The position numbers were made by a program, and so were the translations under genes. Below the pieces are notes generated by a model. The model had not been told where the DNA came from. It ran no database searches and worked only from the letters and a program-made list of their open reading frames with translations. A stretch of DNA of 64,000 bases from Paratrimastix pyriformis (taxonomy: Eukaryota; Preaxostyla; Paratrimastigidae): positions 839,001 through 903,000 of the forward strand of contig JAPMOS010000001.1 of NCBI GenBank assembly GCA_027972325.1. Direction: 5' to 3'. Every line of letters starts with the position of its first letter. The first letter of the stretch is position 1. Shown here in pieces: positions 24,305 to 36,600 of the stretch.

Positions 24305-24869
24305 GCCGGCCGCGAGCCGACGCCCTATCATTCGTTCTCTCTGAGTGGGATGGGGATGGGGGCCGGGCGATCCGGCTGAGGCGCGGCCAGGCAGCAGCCC
24401 GTCCGCTCGTGTGACGCGTGGCATGCCCGCCTGCTGCCCGCCGATGCCGGCCTCCCCCGCCCCCCACCCCCCCGAATAAGAATAAGAGGACCCCTCGTGA
24501 CTCCCTCCCTCCCCCCTGTTTGTGTTCCCCCGCTCTCTCCCCGGCTTCTGTGCGTCGGCCGAACCCCCGAGGCGGGTTCTTCTACCTCCGCACGGGCTCA
24601 ACATCGTTGGCGTTTGAGCAGCTCGGCCCCACCCGGACGGTGCGCACCCACAGCGCCCTTTGGCCATCGGGGGGAGGGAGCAGACACAAACGACGGAGAG
24701 ACCCGCAAACAAGCCGAGGGTGGGGCGCCCACGAAACGGCGACATCCACGAGCAGCAGCAGCAGCAGCATCACACGGGGAGGGGAGGAGGAGGAGGAGGA
24801 GGAGAGGAGGAGGAGGAGGAGGAGGAGGAGGAGGAGGAGGAGGAGGAGGAGGAGGAGGAGCAAGGGCAC
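24305..24869. other. Convergent intergenic gap with (GAG)n tract
   Basis: Between the lipase stop and the kinase stop I see no gene. It contains a (GAG)n tract at about 24784-24861. Long frames through it are products of the repeat. Confidence 0.7.
24784..24861. repeat. (GAG)n trinucleotide tract
   Basis: About 25 copies with one interruption, ending within 10 nt of the kinase stop codon at 24870-24872. Confidence 0.95.
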
Positions 24870-25218
24870 TCAGAAGCCCCGCAGCCGGTTGGCCTGCTCG
24901 AGCACTGCACCCATCCCACCACCACCCGTCGCAATGAGAACAGGATTTGAGGTGGCGAGCCCGGCAGACCGAAGGCCACCTGGGCCTGGGGCACCCCGGA
25001 GGCGGGCACTCGACCAGCCGGGGCAGCACGGCCAGCAGGCGGCCCAGCCGGCGGGCCCACAGGGGGTCGGGCCGGGCCGTGTCCAGCAGGGCGGTGAACT
25101 CGGCCAGCGCCCAGGCCCCACCACGGCGCTCCCGGGGGACCGACACTGCCCCGCCGCCAGGGCCCGCCGGGAGCCCTCAGCCACTAGAGCACAACAGGGA
25201 GGCGGCGAACAGCGGGAT

Positions 25219-25249
<31 letters not shown>

Positions 25250-27776
25250 CGCGGGTGATGGTGAGGGGGTCAAACAGCAGCGCAGCAGCGCAGGGCCGGT
25301 GAGGACGGGGACGGACCCTGGGCGACAATGGCAGGGGCCGCCGGGCCGGGGAGAGCATGGGAAGCAGCGCGGCGCAGTCGAGCAGAAGACCCTGCGTTTG
25401 GAGGAGCAGGAGGAGCAGGAGGAGCAGGAGGAGCAGGGGGTCAAGCTTGGTGCGACCAGATGAGTGTGACGTGTCGTCCCAGGCGCTGGCGGGACGTCCG
25501 CAGGTCCGCGGTGATGCTGGCAGCGCATCGAGACCCCGGCCGGACCTGGGTGCAGGCCACCTGGAGGATCTCCCCGAGGACGGCCTCCTCGGCGGCCTGG
25601 GCGGGGTGCTGGAAGAGGCCCCCCGGGGACGGGCTCCCGGCGGGCTCCTCGAAGGTGGCCTCGGCCAGGCTGCGGCTCAGGGCCAGGCTCTGGTCGGCCG
25701 TCAGGAGCCGCTCCTGGCGGCCGGCCGAGGTGGCGTCCCGGGCCGAGTGGAACGAGGTGTCGCCGCTCTCGCCGCCGCTGCTGCCGGCGCTCATCGGGCC
25801 GGACAGAGCCGCGGGCTCGGGCTCGTCGGCTGGCCGGGCGCCGACCAGCAGGGACGCCGGGGCAGGGGGCAGGGGATCCGGGCGGGCAGGCTGCGGCTGG
25901 TCGGTGTGGATGGCGGTCTGCTCGAGGGGCTGGTGGCCCAGGACGGGCGAGCCCTCTGGGATGAAGCCAGACCCCGGGGTGGGAGAGGGCGGCGAGGCGA
26001 CCGGTGCGGCTGCGGCTGCGGCTGCGGCATCGGGGGTCTCGCAGAGGCGGATCAGGGGGAAGGTGGCCGGGAAGCCCTTGATGGCGGCCAGGGGGTGGGT
26101 CGGGTAACGGGCAGGGTCGGCCCGGGCCTTGTCAATCTCGGCCTGCGCGTCGAAGCGGCGGTCAGCAACGACGGGGAACGGGGGGAGAAGAGGAGGTGAG
26201 GCCGGGAGGCGGGAGGCGGGGGCCGGACCTGGCACGACTGCACCTCGGCGGGGGACATGCCCTTGGGGAAGCGGAATGCGGGCGTGAAGGGGACGGGCAT
26301 GTGGGCCCCGAAGAAGGGGTGCTCCTGGAAGGTGCGCATGTCCATGCGGCGCTCCGGGTCGGGGGTCAGCAGGCCCATGATCAGGTCCCGGGCCGGGGCC
26401 GACATGACCGCCCAGGAAGGGATGACCGGCGGCGAGGCCACCAATCTGGGGAGGCGGGGAGCGAGGATGGGGGCGGATGGGCACGGTGGACGCACGAATC
26501 TGTGTGGAGGAGCGGCTGGAGGAGCGGCTGGAGGAGCGGCTGGAGGCGGCGCGAGGCGGGCGGCGGGGCGGGACGGACTGGGCCATGTGGACCTGGTCGC
26601 GGCCGTTGTAGGGCTTCTGGCCGCAGAGCATCTCGTAGAGGATGATCCCTGCGCAACCCGCCCCCCCGGAGCCCCGGCCCCGCCGATGGAGGTGGCTGGA
26701 CGAGAGCCGGTCACGGACGGACCCATTGACCAGAGGTCGGCCTGCCCAAAGACCAGACCCAACGAACCAATGAACGTGCGAGCGGGTGCCAGCGGGCTGG
26801 TGGTTGGAGCGGAGCAGCGAGTGGTGCCGAGGGCGGACCTTGTAGTCGTACCGCTGGCCGGGCCGGACGGCGATCACCTCGGGGGCCTGCGGGCGGGGAT
26901 GTGGCGCGATGTCGAGGGGCACGGTGGGGGGTGTTGGGTGGGGGTGGGTGGGAGGCAGCGGAGGCAGCGGAGGCAGTGGGGCGCAGGCGGCGGACCATGT
27001 AGAAGGGCGTGCCGCAGTGGGTCTGGCTCATGTAGTCCATGTGGAACTCGTGCGACAGGCCGAAGTCACACTGAGGAGCGGGCGGGGCGGGGAGGGGAGC
27101 GCGGAGGCTCGGCCTGGTCAGCCAGCCAATGGTGGCCGCGGCAGACCAGCTTGACGGTGAACGGGAAGTCGTGGAATGGGGCCTGGGGCGGGTCGCTGGA
27201 GAGGAGCAGGTTGGCAGGCTTGAGGTCGCGGTGGTAGCAGGAGCGGCTCCACATGTACAGCATGGCCGAGCTCAGCTGCCCCAGCAGCCCACGTGCCTCG
27301 GCCTCGCTCAGGCGGCCGCGCTTGGCCAGCAGCCCCGCCAGGTCACCCGCATCGCAGTACTCCATGACCAGGTAATACCAGAGTCGATCCTGCCCAGCTC
27401 GGTCGAACCGGCAAACATTCCTAGGGGCGGGCCTAAGGTTGGCACAAAAAACAAACATGTCGCAGACGGGTGGGAGGACCCGAGAGCGGAGAAAATTTTG
27501 ATTTCACGATCCAGGTTGGTGAGATTTCTCGGATGCGCATTGATGGTATCTAAGCGCAAATCGTGAAAAGGATGTTGGGTAGAGGAAAAATCAAGACGTT
27601 TGTCAATACGTTTGATGGCGACCGAATGCCCACTAAGAAGATAATTGCTTGCAGCGATGATGCCCAGAATCAACCGACCTCGAATCCTGGGCCCGATATA
27701 CTGTCCCAAATGAGCCGGACCCCAGCTCTGCCAAAAACTGATACCGAATCCCATCAAGGAAAAAACTCGACGACAT
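24870..27776 (-). CDS. ULK/ATG1-type serine/threonine protein kinase
   Basis: About 600 residues, with the kinase domain at the N-terminus (ATG at 27776; residues MSSSFFLDG). Exons: 27776-27679, 27632-27598, 27549-27468, 27420-27147, 27070-26996, 26886-26839, 26741-26723, 26648-26579, 26445-26229, 26142-25471, 25391-about 25317, then short C-terminal exons. All catalytic motifs are present: glycine loop LGSGSFGTVYRA, VAIKRI lysine, HRDLKPANLLLS, CDFGLS, CGTPFYMAPE and ADLWSMGIILYEM. The GDL box after the hinge and the NLLLS loop favour ULK/ATG1 (autophagy initiation) over NEK kinases. A Pro/Ala/Ser-rich linker follows; the tail ends in amphipathic helices (LGRLLAVLPRL, then LEQANRLRGF), where ULK proteins carry a partner-binding domain. 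The exact exons between 25317 and 24870 are uncertain; one may be bounded by a 29-nt intron. The family call is stronger than the subfamily. Confidence 0.85.
25221..25248 (-). repeat. G run (C run on the coding strand) in a kinase intron
   Basis: About 28 nt of uninterrupted G on the + strand; on the kinase coding strand it is C, just downstream of a GTC donor. Confidence 0.9.
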
Positions 27777-27910
27777 TCGTCGGCTTTGTGCGCCCGGAAC
27801 CCGCCGGATTGTCTACGTCCCCCAATTACCGCATCACCGTCCCATGCAATTCGAAAGCCACACACAAAATATCGAAACAACAACAACAAAAAAAAAAACG
27901 AGAGCCGGGG

Positions 27911-28153
27911 CTACCGTGCGCCGAAGCCGACCCCACCCATGGAGACGGCCGTCATGAGTCGTTGTCGGCACAGTGCGGCGGAATCGTAGGGGGGAAGGTC
28001 GAGCTGGTTGAAGCAGGTGTGTGAGCAAGGCAGGTGGTCCGTGGGCACGGCCACCCGGCGGATGGTGAACAGCGCAGGCCCCGAGCGGCCCTGGAGGCCC
28101 GCAAAGCCGTCGTAGGGCAGCCGCGCCGTGCCCGTCACGAACTGAACGCGGTG

Positions 28154-28184
<31 letters not shown>

Positions 28185-31100
28185 CGTGGCCATATGTGAT
28201 GTGGGATGAGGCTGCTTTCCCGGGGAGGGAGGAGATGGGCCGAGAGGACCGACCTGGAGGATGAGGGCGCGCTCCTCGAGGGAAGAGCCCCGGATGACCT
28301 CCCAGAAGGCCATCACAGTCTGTGGCGACAGCAAGCGGGCGGGTGGAACGATGGTGATGGGCAGCGAGCAGGCAGAAACAGGGCGAGGGGGTGGCGTGAC
28401 GGGGTGGCTGGGCGAGGGGGCCGAGGGGGGCGGGACCGACCCGATCGTCGGGCCTGTAGCCCTCGTAGGCCGTGTTGGCCACCCAGTCGTCCGGGTCGAT
28501 CTCCGGGATGCCCGACAGGAGCTGTCGCACGCCCGCGCCCCGGTGCCGCCCCCCCAGCATCAGCGCATCAGCGCCACACACCCTCAAGGGGAAGCGGGCC
28601 GGGCGAGGGGGGGGGGCGGACCAGCTCGAGCTCGGCCTCGGAGAAGAGGGCGCACAGCTCGTCGGGGACGACCTCCAGGAAGCCCCGCCGGACCGCCTCG
28701 GCCTGGGCCCGGATGGAGCGGCGCAGCCGGAAATCCGCCACCAGCGCCACGTACTCCTGCAGCAGCCACGCAGCCGACCCCGCCCCGCCCCGCCCCAGGA
28801 GCGCCCGGTTACCCAGGGCCCGAAAATGGGACCCGCCACACGCTCCCGGCGACCCAGAGGGCGACGAGGAGGGAGCGGGGTGAGGGGGTGCGGCGGGGCT
28901 GGAGGCCGCCGACCTGCTTGTTCTGGTCTGTGACGGAGATGGCCCGCCCGCCCGGCTTCAGCTCCACCACCCGCTGCTCGCCAAGCTCGTCCGTCGTGGC
29001 CGTGAACTGCCCATGCCGCCCCCGCCGCCCAGGTGGTGCGACCACACGGAGCCTCAGTGTCCCGCCCGGGTGGGCACAGGAACAGGGGGGGGGGGGGGGG
29101 GGGGGGACGTAGACGTCGAGCTCGAGGGACGGGTCGACGGGGTGCTCGAGGAGCCACGTCAGCGAGCGGAAGAACTCGGGGTCGGCGGCCTCGAGGTCCT
29201 ACGCCCCCCCAGTGCCCACGCGGCAGGCGGGGCGGCGATCAGCACCAGGGGCGACCAGGGGAGGCGATCAGCACCAGGGCGACAATCAGCACCAGGGGCG
29301 GCGGGGAGGAGCGGGCGACCTGGACGGCGGCCGGGCGGCCCAGGAGGCACTTGTAGAAGGACCGGCTGAAGTGCACGTCGATCGTCTGCCGGTCCGCGAT
29401 GGCCTTCCCTGGAGGGCGGGCGTTTGATGTGTGTTGTGTTGTGTTGTGTTGTGTGTGGTGTGTGGTGTGTTTTGTGTGTGTGGTGTGTGGTGTGTGGTGT
29501 GTGTGGTGTGTGGGTGCAGGTGCGGGGAGCGGGCAGGCCAATGTGTGTGAGTGGTACCATGGTCGTCTGCGTGCGGTGGAGGGAGGCGGGGGTGGCGGGG
29601 CGGGCCGACCGAGGAACCTGCCCACGAAGCGGAAGTAGGCCTCGACGTCGTCGTGGACGGCCGAGATGGGGGCGATCAGGTAGGCGTAGGCGGATTCCTC
29701 AGCCCGGGTGAAGAGGGCGTAGTCGGGGTTGACCAGGGCCCGCCCGACGGCCGTGTACCACTCGCGGGCCAGCCCGCCCAGGTCGAGGCCCTCCTCGCCC
29801 TCGAAGGTGACCACCAGCCGGCGGGCCAGCTTCTCGGGGGTCAGCCGCGAGAGGGCCGCGTACGAGTCGTCGAAGAGGGCCGCCCGGTGGATGGTGATGG
29901 GCACGTCCCGCTGGGGCTCCTGCGCCCGCCGGTAGCGCATCCACTCGCGCAGGTACCCCTGCCGGGCCGCGAAGGGCGCCCCCGGGGGCGGCAGGGCCGG
30001 CTCGGGGACGGGCGCCTCCTCAGCCAGCAACTCATCGTTGGCCTCCCGCAGGGCTGCCCAAGGGGCACACGGGGGTGAGGGGTGAGGGGTGAGGGGTGAG
30101 GGGTGAGGGGGGGGGGGGGGGGGGGGGGGCATGGGTGCCGCGGACCCTGGAGCAGGGTGTGCTGGCCGGGGGGCCTGATCAGGCGCAGGACGAAGAAGGT
30201 CTCGAGCAGGGCGCAGAGCATCATGGCCCCGGCCACGGTGGGCCCCATGACGAGCATGCTGGTCGAGCCCCGGGCCACGGCGGCCGCGCAGGCGGTCGTC
30301 CCGGTGCACTGGAGGATGGACCCCAGCAGGGCCAGCAGGTTGAGGGCGGCCACCAGGGGCAGGCCCCCGTAGGCCAGCAGCCGCAGGGCCCGCAGGTTCT
30401 TGGAGAGCCCGAAGAGGGCCACCAGGGCCCCCACAAGGCTGCTCATCAGGGCCGCAGGCGCCAGGTAGGCCGGGCTCGTCAGGGCGCCGGCAAGCTCGCA
30501 GCAGCCACCCGCCTGAGCCCGAGGCGCAGAGGGCGGAGCACAGTGAGGCGCGCCCGAGGGAGGCGGCCAAGCAGGGCATGGACATGGACATGGACATGGG
30601 CATGGGCATGGACATGGGCATGGGTATGGGCATGGACATGGGCATGGACATGGACATGGGCATGGGCATGGGCATGGACATGGACATGGACATGGACATG
30701 GGCACGGGGCGGGCGGGCGGGCGGACGAAGATGATGACGCTGCTGAGGGTGACCCGGAACCGGGCCGGCACGAGGAAGAAGAGTGCGAAGCCGGCCGCCA
30801 GGGGCACCGAGGCCCAGCCCAGCCAGCTGAGCATGGTCCGCCCCAGGGTGGAGGCCTCGCACTGGGCACCCGTGAACCCTGCACATCAACCCCCGCCATG
30901 GCCCCCCCCCGAGAGAGGCGCTTCGTCCATCCGCTGACTGGGGTGGGGCACCCGCTGCTGCCCTCGGGGGGGGTGCCTGGGGATGGGGGGGCAGGACGGA
31001 CCGGCCGGGCAGGTGCACCAGCCCATGTCGCACTGGCCCAGCCCGCACCCGATGGGGCAGCCTGCAGGCACCACCCACCGCCCCACCCGGCGCGTGAGGA

Positions 31101-33303
31101 GGGGCCGGGGAAAGACGGACGGGCGGGGTGCTGCAGAGGGGGAGGGGCGGCTGGGGGGCGGCCGGGCCGGACAGGTCTGGTAGGCGTAGTAGAGGCTCTT
31201 GGCCGAGGCCGGGTCGTGGCTGGCCAGGGTCAGGGCCGAGGGGGCCGCGCTCAGCCCCCCGAAGAACACCGCCTCCGTCACGTCCATCGAGGCTGCGGAC
31301 CCCCACACGAGCAGCCCCATCCAAGCCCCGCCCGAGGACGATCGAAGCCCAGGACGAGAATTGGTGGGGGTTGGCGGGAGGGGATGGCAGAGGGGCCGAT
31401 GAGGGAGGGGGTGGGGGCGGGACCGTAAGTGGTGGCCCGGGTGGCCAAGCCCAGCATGTAGAGGCCCCGGGGGGGCGCGTACAGGACGAGGAAGTCGGAT
31501 GACCGGGTGGCCGCCACCCGGGTGATGGCCATGCTCGCTGCCCCGCCAGGCCAACCGCCAGGCCAACCGCCACCACGACAGCAGCAGCAGCAGGCAGCAG
31601 CAGCAGGCAGCAGGCAGCAGGCAGCAGCAACCACCAGCCCGCAGTAAGATCAGATCAGTGGTGGAGGCGAGGGCCGTGGGAGGCGTGGTGTGACGCAGCG
31701 CGGCGGGGTGTGGGCGGTTGTGGGCGGACAGGCGTTGAGGTGGTAGAGGGTGGCCCCCAGGGAGGGCGTCTCGAGGTCAGTCATGACCAGCCCCCCGAAG
31801 AGGAGCGCCCCGCTGCCGTCCTGTGGTCCCCCATCCACCCGTCCGTACATCCCCCCATACATCCATCCCCGGCGATGATGACAACCACCAGGGGGGGGGG
31901 GGGGGGGGGGGGGAGCGTGGGTGATGGAGCGGGCCTCGCGAGCCAGGGAGGCAGAGGGGGACCTGGATGGGCGCCGCCGCGGCCCAGAGGGAGGCCGGCA
32001 TCTCGACCGGGGGCCAGGCGGGCCCCTCGCCGTTGGTCTGGAGGGCCGTGTAGGTGCGCAGGTAGGTGGCGTTGGCCCAGACGGGCGCCCCGGCCTCGTC
32101 CTGGCCGCGCACCTCGAGGACGGCCGCCGTGGCGTTGATGGGCTGCAGGTCGGTCGGGGCCCACTCGCGCACCCGGGCGGCGGCCTCGGGGGGCAGCTCG
32201 GTCCGGGCCAGCTCGGCCAGCCGCCAGCTCGGGTACACCAGCCACCCGTCGGCCAGCGGCAGCTGGGCCAGTGGCAGCCGGTCGGCCTCGGCCCCCATGG
32301 CCCCCATGCCCACGTACAGCCCGTTCAGCGTCTCGGCCGCCCCGAGGGTCGCCGGCAGGGGCGGCGCGGAGAGGGAGGCCCGCTGGGGCCCCAGTTGGAT
32401 GGGGGCGGCCGGGGGCGCCAGGGGGCTGTGCAGGGGCACCGAGACGGCCCCCTGGCGGACCGTCAGCCCGGGCGGGATGGCCACCGGCGCCCACGCGTTG
32501 ACGTCTGCGGTGCCACCCCACGCCCGTGGTCACGGCCACCCCAACATCCAGCATCCCACCCGAGCCGCCGCTCAGCCCGGGGCGACGACGGACGGGGGCG
32601 GGGGGGTGCGGGGGGACGGGCAGGAAGCAGTGGGGCGGACCGAGGTCGAAGGCGGCCGCCGGGTGGGCGTAGATGTTGCCCGGGGTTGTCGATGCCCCTC
32701 CGATGACAATCATCTGCCGCCCGATCCGGGCGCAGGCGTGAAAGCCACGGGCGGAGCCGCAATCGTCGGGGGATGGCAGCTGCTCCCAGAAGGCAGCACT
32801 GTCGTTGGAGAAGGCCGACCCTACGCAAGCGGACCCGAAGGGTCAAAGGAGTCCGGACGGGAGGGGAACTAACCGTAGTGGAGGGCCCACAGCTCGTTGG
32901 ATTCGCAGTATTTGGCGGGGTTCTGGCCGCACAAATAGCGTCCGCCATAGACCAACAGGCGCATGGTGGCATTGTCCACAATAGCGGAGTGGCCCCATAC
33001 TCCAGGTGCAAGTGGCGGCGGCGAGAGGGAGGGCGATGGAAACGGGACTGTGCTGTTCGCATAGATCCGCCATCCCAATCCGGGGTCGTTTGCGTACCGA
33101 TAAACGTAAGGATTCGGAACACCGTCAGGCTTCAATCCGCCCACCATGAAAAACGTCTTCCCAAGTGCCGTAAACGTGTGTCCGCCCACCTTTGGGGGCG
33201 GAGTGGGGGATGTATAATACGGGACACCGTCCCATGTTGCCTCGATGGGAATAATAGAAAAGAGAAGACATACAACCCAGGCGATCGTTCCGAATCGGAA
33301 CAT
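27911..33303 (-). CDS. Transmembrane HECT E3 ubiquitin ligase with kelch/EGF ectodomain
   Basis: About 1,100 residues over 17 exons. The ATG at 33303 starts a signal peptide (MFRFGTIAWVVCLLF). Kelch repeats follow (for example HTFTALGKTFFMVGG, MRLLVYGG, RQMIVIGG with AFDLDVNAWAPV, GALLFGG, EAVFFGG), then one EGF-like domain with spacing C-x3-C-x4-C-x4-C-x-C-x8-C (exons near 31060 and 30870). About five membrane helices come next (30840-30190). A complete HECT domain occupies 30060-27911: DLGGLAREWYTAVGRAL, NPDYALF, GKAIADRQTIDVHFSRSFYK, SVTDQNKQEYV, and the C-lobe LPCSHTCFNQLDLPPY with the catalytic cysteine codon at 28013-28015. Five helices would put the N-terminus outside and the ligase in the cytosol. 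It should transfer ubiquitin through a thioester to substrates near the membrane. Fifteen introns have GTC donors; the first has GTTAG. Domain calls are firm; the helix count and exact length are not. Confidence 0.88.
28148..28183 (-). repeat. G run (C on the coding strand) in a HECT intron
   Basis: It lies in the intron between LILQ and FVTGT of the HECT C-lobe. Similar runs in introns of this gene are near 29088, 30109 and 31890. Confidence 0.9.
29425..29515. repeat. TG-rich simple repeat in a HECT intron
   Basis: Mixed TGTGT and GGTGTG units; on the coding strand it is CA-rich. It lies in the intron between FLG and KAIADRQ. Confidence 0.9.
30576..30702. repeat. Hexamer array (ATGGAC/ATGGGC)n in a HECT intron
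   Basis: About 20 units alternating GGACAT and GGGCAT on the + strand. It lies in the intron that interrupts the membrane region after LSSVIIF. The spurious Met-Asp and Pro-Cys frames through it are not protein. Confidence 0.92.
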
Positions 33304-33627
33304 CAACCGCACAAGGAACAAAAAGATAGCCGGTTGATCCCCTGGTGTGCTCTTTCCGTGTCAAATTTTGAAACGAAAATCTGGGGTCGAACGGGAAACC
33401 ATAAAAAAGTACAACAGGAAAAAAGGAGAGGGAAAGAACGAAGAACAACTCGAAAAAGAAAAAAAAAAAACGAAAGAAAAAAGCCGGGCCGTGCGCAAAA
33501 CTGAACAAGAAAAGGGAGGGAGGGGAGGGAACGGGAGGGGGATGAGAATGCACCAAACAATATTACATTTATGAAGTTTGCGGAGAAATAAGCCGCATCG
33601 ACCGATTGCAGCGAACGTGCCGACCGG
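33304..33627. other. Spacer between HECT gene start and ankyrin gene end
   Basis: Both neighbours run leftward. This AT-richer gap, with A-rich stretches at 33410-33490, should hold the ankyrin 3' end and the HECT promoter. I see no gene in it. Confidence 0.6.
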
Positions 33628-36600
33628 CTACCTGCGGAGGGAGGGCCGGCGCCGCTGCGGGGGCGGTGTGCACGGCGGCGCCACGGCGGACCCGGTGAGC
33701 GAGAGTCGGGGTTGGGATGGTTGGGCCTGGGGCTGGGTCCACCGGGCCTCGGCCCGAGAGTGGGACGAGGCGAAGGGGTTGATGACCAGCCGCACGTCGG
33801 GCTCCTCGCCGAAGGCCCCAAGGACGGCCCCAATGGGCTCCGCATAGGTCGGCAGGGCTGCCCGGGCGACCATCCCCGGCAGCAGAAAGAGCCAGCGCGA
33901 CCGGGGGTGAGTACAAGGCCGCCCATCTGGTGGCTGGGAGCAGGGGCGGTGCCGACGAGCAGACCGACGAAGGAGGGGGCGCCGAATGGGGCGTGGAAGG
34001 TCAGCCGTAGGGCGATGGGGCCCGACCGGGGGTCCGTCAGGAGCCACCAGTCCAGTGGCTCAACCGAGATCCGGAACGGAGCCGGGCCGGGGTTGCCCAC
34101 CGGTGGGGAGGCGCCCGCTGGGGGCGGAATGAAAGTACAGGCGAAGAGTTTGCTGCAGGTGCGCGGGGACACGGGCGCCCCGGCCGGGGAGCCATCGAAG
34201 CGCAATGTCAGCCGTGTAAATTGCAGCCGAGCGCTCCAGCGATCTGCAAGCGGGGAGGGAGGGGGGAGGGGAGGGGAGGGGAGGGGAGGGAGGGGGGAGG
34301 GGGGGAGGGGGGGACATTGTTAGTCTATAATTGGCCGCCCCTCCCCCCACACACACGCACACACACACACACAGACCACCCCCGCACTCCACCCACCCAT
34401 CCGGGGCACAGACTCAGCGCGGCCAGTCGGTAGATGGCGGCCCGAAGGGATGCGGCCAGGGTGGCGACGAGGCCGAGGTCGAGCAGATATCGGAGGCCGA
34501 CGAGGGCCGACCGGAGGTCCCCGTGGGGCAACCCGGCGGGTGGGGCCAGGCCCGAGGCCTGCAGCGCGTCGAGGGCCACATCGAGATCCATCGGGCCCAG
34601 GCGATGAGCCTCTGGGCACCGGGCCGGGCCCGAGCGGCCCACCTCGTGTCGGAGGGAGGCGCGCAGGGCGGCAAGGTGAGCCTCGACCTGGTCCCAGAGC
34701 TCCGCCCGGCGGGCGATCAGGGCCCACCCGCTGACGACGTGGCCCACCACCGCCGCCTCGCCCGCCCCCACTCCGCTGGGCCAGGCCCCCCGGGATCCCA
34801 TGCCCGATGATGACGACGGGGGGGGAGGGGACCTCCCCTCCCAGTGGGTCAGCCGGCGCGCCTCCTGGCAGCACCACAGGGGGCCCTCGCCGGGCGGGCC
34901 GCGGCGGTGGTGGTAATGGAAGGTCTGGGCGAAGGCCGCCAGGGAGCCGCCATAGTCGAAGAGCAGCTCCAGGGCACGTGGGTTGCCGGCCGTCAGGCGG
35001 GGCGCTGCGGATGGATATGCACGCGGCAACGAGATGAGCATCGTGCCGCACATCACCGCCATTGGGACCGAGCGGGAGGGGCGTGGCGGATGCCGGGCGG
35101 ACCTTCGAGGAAGCCCACGGCCGGTTGCTCGGGGCCGCGGCCCCCGGTGGGCGTGGTGGCCGCGGCCCCAAAGCCGCGGGTGCGGTGCCAGACGGAGCGG
35201 CGCAGGGTGATGGTCAGCCCGGGTTCGCGCAGGGCGGTGCTCCAGCGGGGCAGCCAGTACTCGAGGAGCAGGGCGAGGGTCTGCCAGGGCAGGGCTTCCT
35301 CGGGGTCGGCCAGCGAGCCGTCCGGCAGGGCAGCCGCGTCCACCAGGATGGTCAGGGGCCCCAGGCCCGCCCCGGCCCGGCGCTGGTTGATGGCCTCGCT
35401 GGCGGCCTGCAGGATGTCCGGCAGGCCGCCCCGCCACCGAAGCTGCTGGGCGACCAGGACGTGGCTGCACGTCGTGCCCATCATCATCACCCGCCCACCA
35501 GACGACACATGTTCGGACAGGCCCTCAGACGCGGCCCCCCGTTGGCGCGGAGAGGCGCAATGGGTGGCGATGGGCGGGACCTGATGAAGAGCTCCCTGAG
35601 CTCGGCGCTGAGGTCTTTGCTCTCGACGCGCCACCGGCGGGCCAGCAGGGGCGGGACGCTGAAGGCGGCGTCGGTCTGGTAGGGGGCGAGCTGCGTCCGG
35701 GCGGGCGAGGGAGCCGGGTCGGGCTCGAGCACGCACGTGTCCACCAGGCACAGGGCCGCCTGCTCGCCCCAGGGCTGCGTTAGGACCGACGGGTACAGCG
35801 GCCCCTCGGCCGGCCGCCCCGCGGGCCCCAGCAACGAGGAAGCCAGGGGCGACAAGGGCCGAACCTGGACGATGGGCAAGGGGCGGGTGGTTTGCTCAGG
35901 CGGGGACTCAGGCGGGGACTCAGGCGGGGGGGACCGGCAGGAGACGCAGGAGGGGCAGCGGGCAGCGGGCAGCGGGCAGCGGGCAGCGGGCAGCGGGCAG
36001 CGGGCAGCGGGCAGCGGGCAGCGGGCAGCGGGCAGCGGGCAGCGGGCAGCGGGCAGCGGGCAGGCAGGGGGACCTCGATGGCGCCCAGGTATGCCAGAAC
36101 CCACAGCGCAAAGGGTCGGCCGAACTCGTCCAGCAGCCGCTCCATCGCCGCCAGGTGGCGCCCCTGGGGACGGACGGAGAGGCAGATCGTTGGTGAGGGG
36201 GGCACCCCGAGGGGACGGTGACGGTCGGAGACAGGGCGGGAGCGGCAAACCGACCAGCACGAGGGACGTCCCGACGGTTTCCGTGAAGACGCTCCGGGCC
36301 TGCTCGTCCAGGGCGGCCACCTGATTCGGGGCCCCAGAGAAAGGAGCGGCGGAAGGAAGATGAACGGCGGTGAGGGGCCGAACACGGAATGGGGATACGG
36401 GGGAGGGAAGGGACCAGCGAGCGGCAGCGGGACGGACGGCGGGTTGGCTGATGAGCACCCTGATGACGGGCACCCTGGGTGGTTCCTCTGGGGCCGGCCC
36501 GACCGCGGACCCCCGGGGGGGCTGCTCGGGGAGGAGGGCCTCGGCCACCGTGGTCGCCCGGCGTCGCTGCAGCCGGGCCCTAGCGGCCCTGGCCAGGTCC

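Noticed and set aside
24870-27776. NEK-family assignment for the kinase
   Set aside because: The GDL box after the hinge, the NLLLS catalytic loop and the CGTPFYMAPE context suit ULK/ATG1 better; NEK-type coiled coils are not seen. The subfamily remains open.
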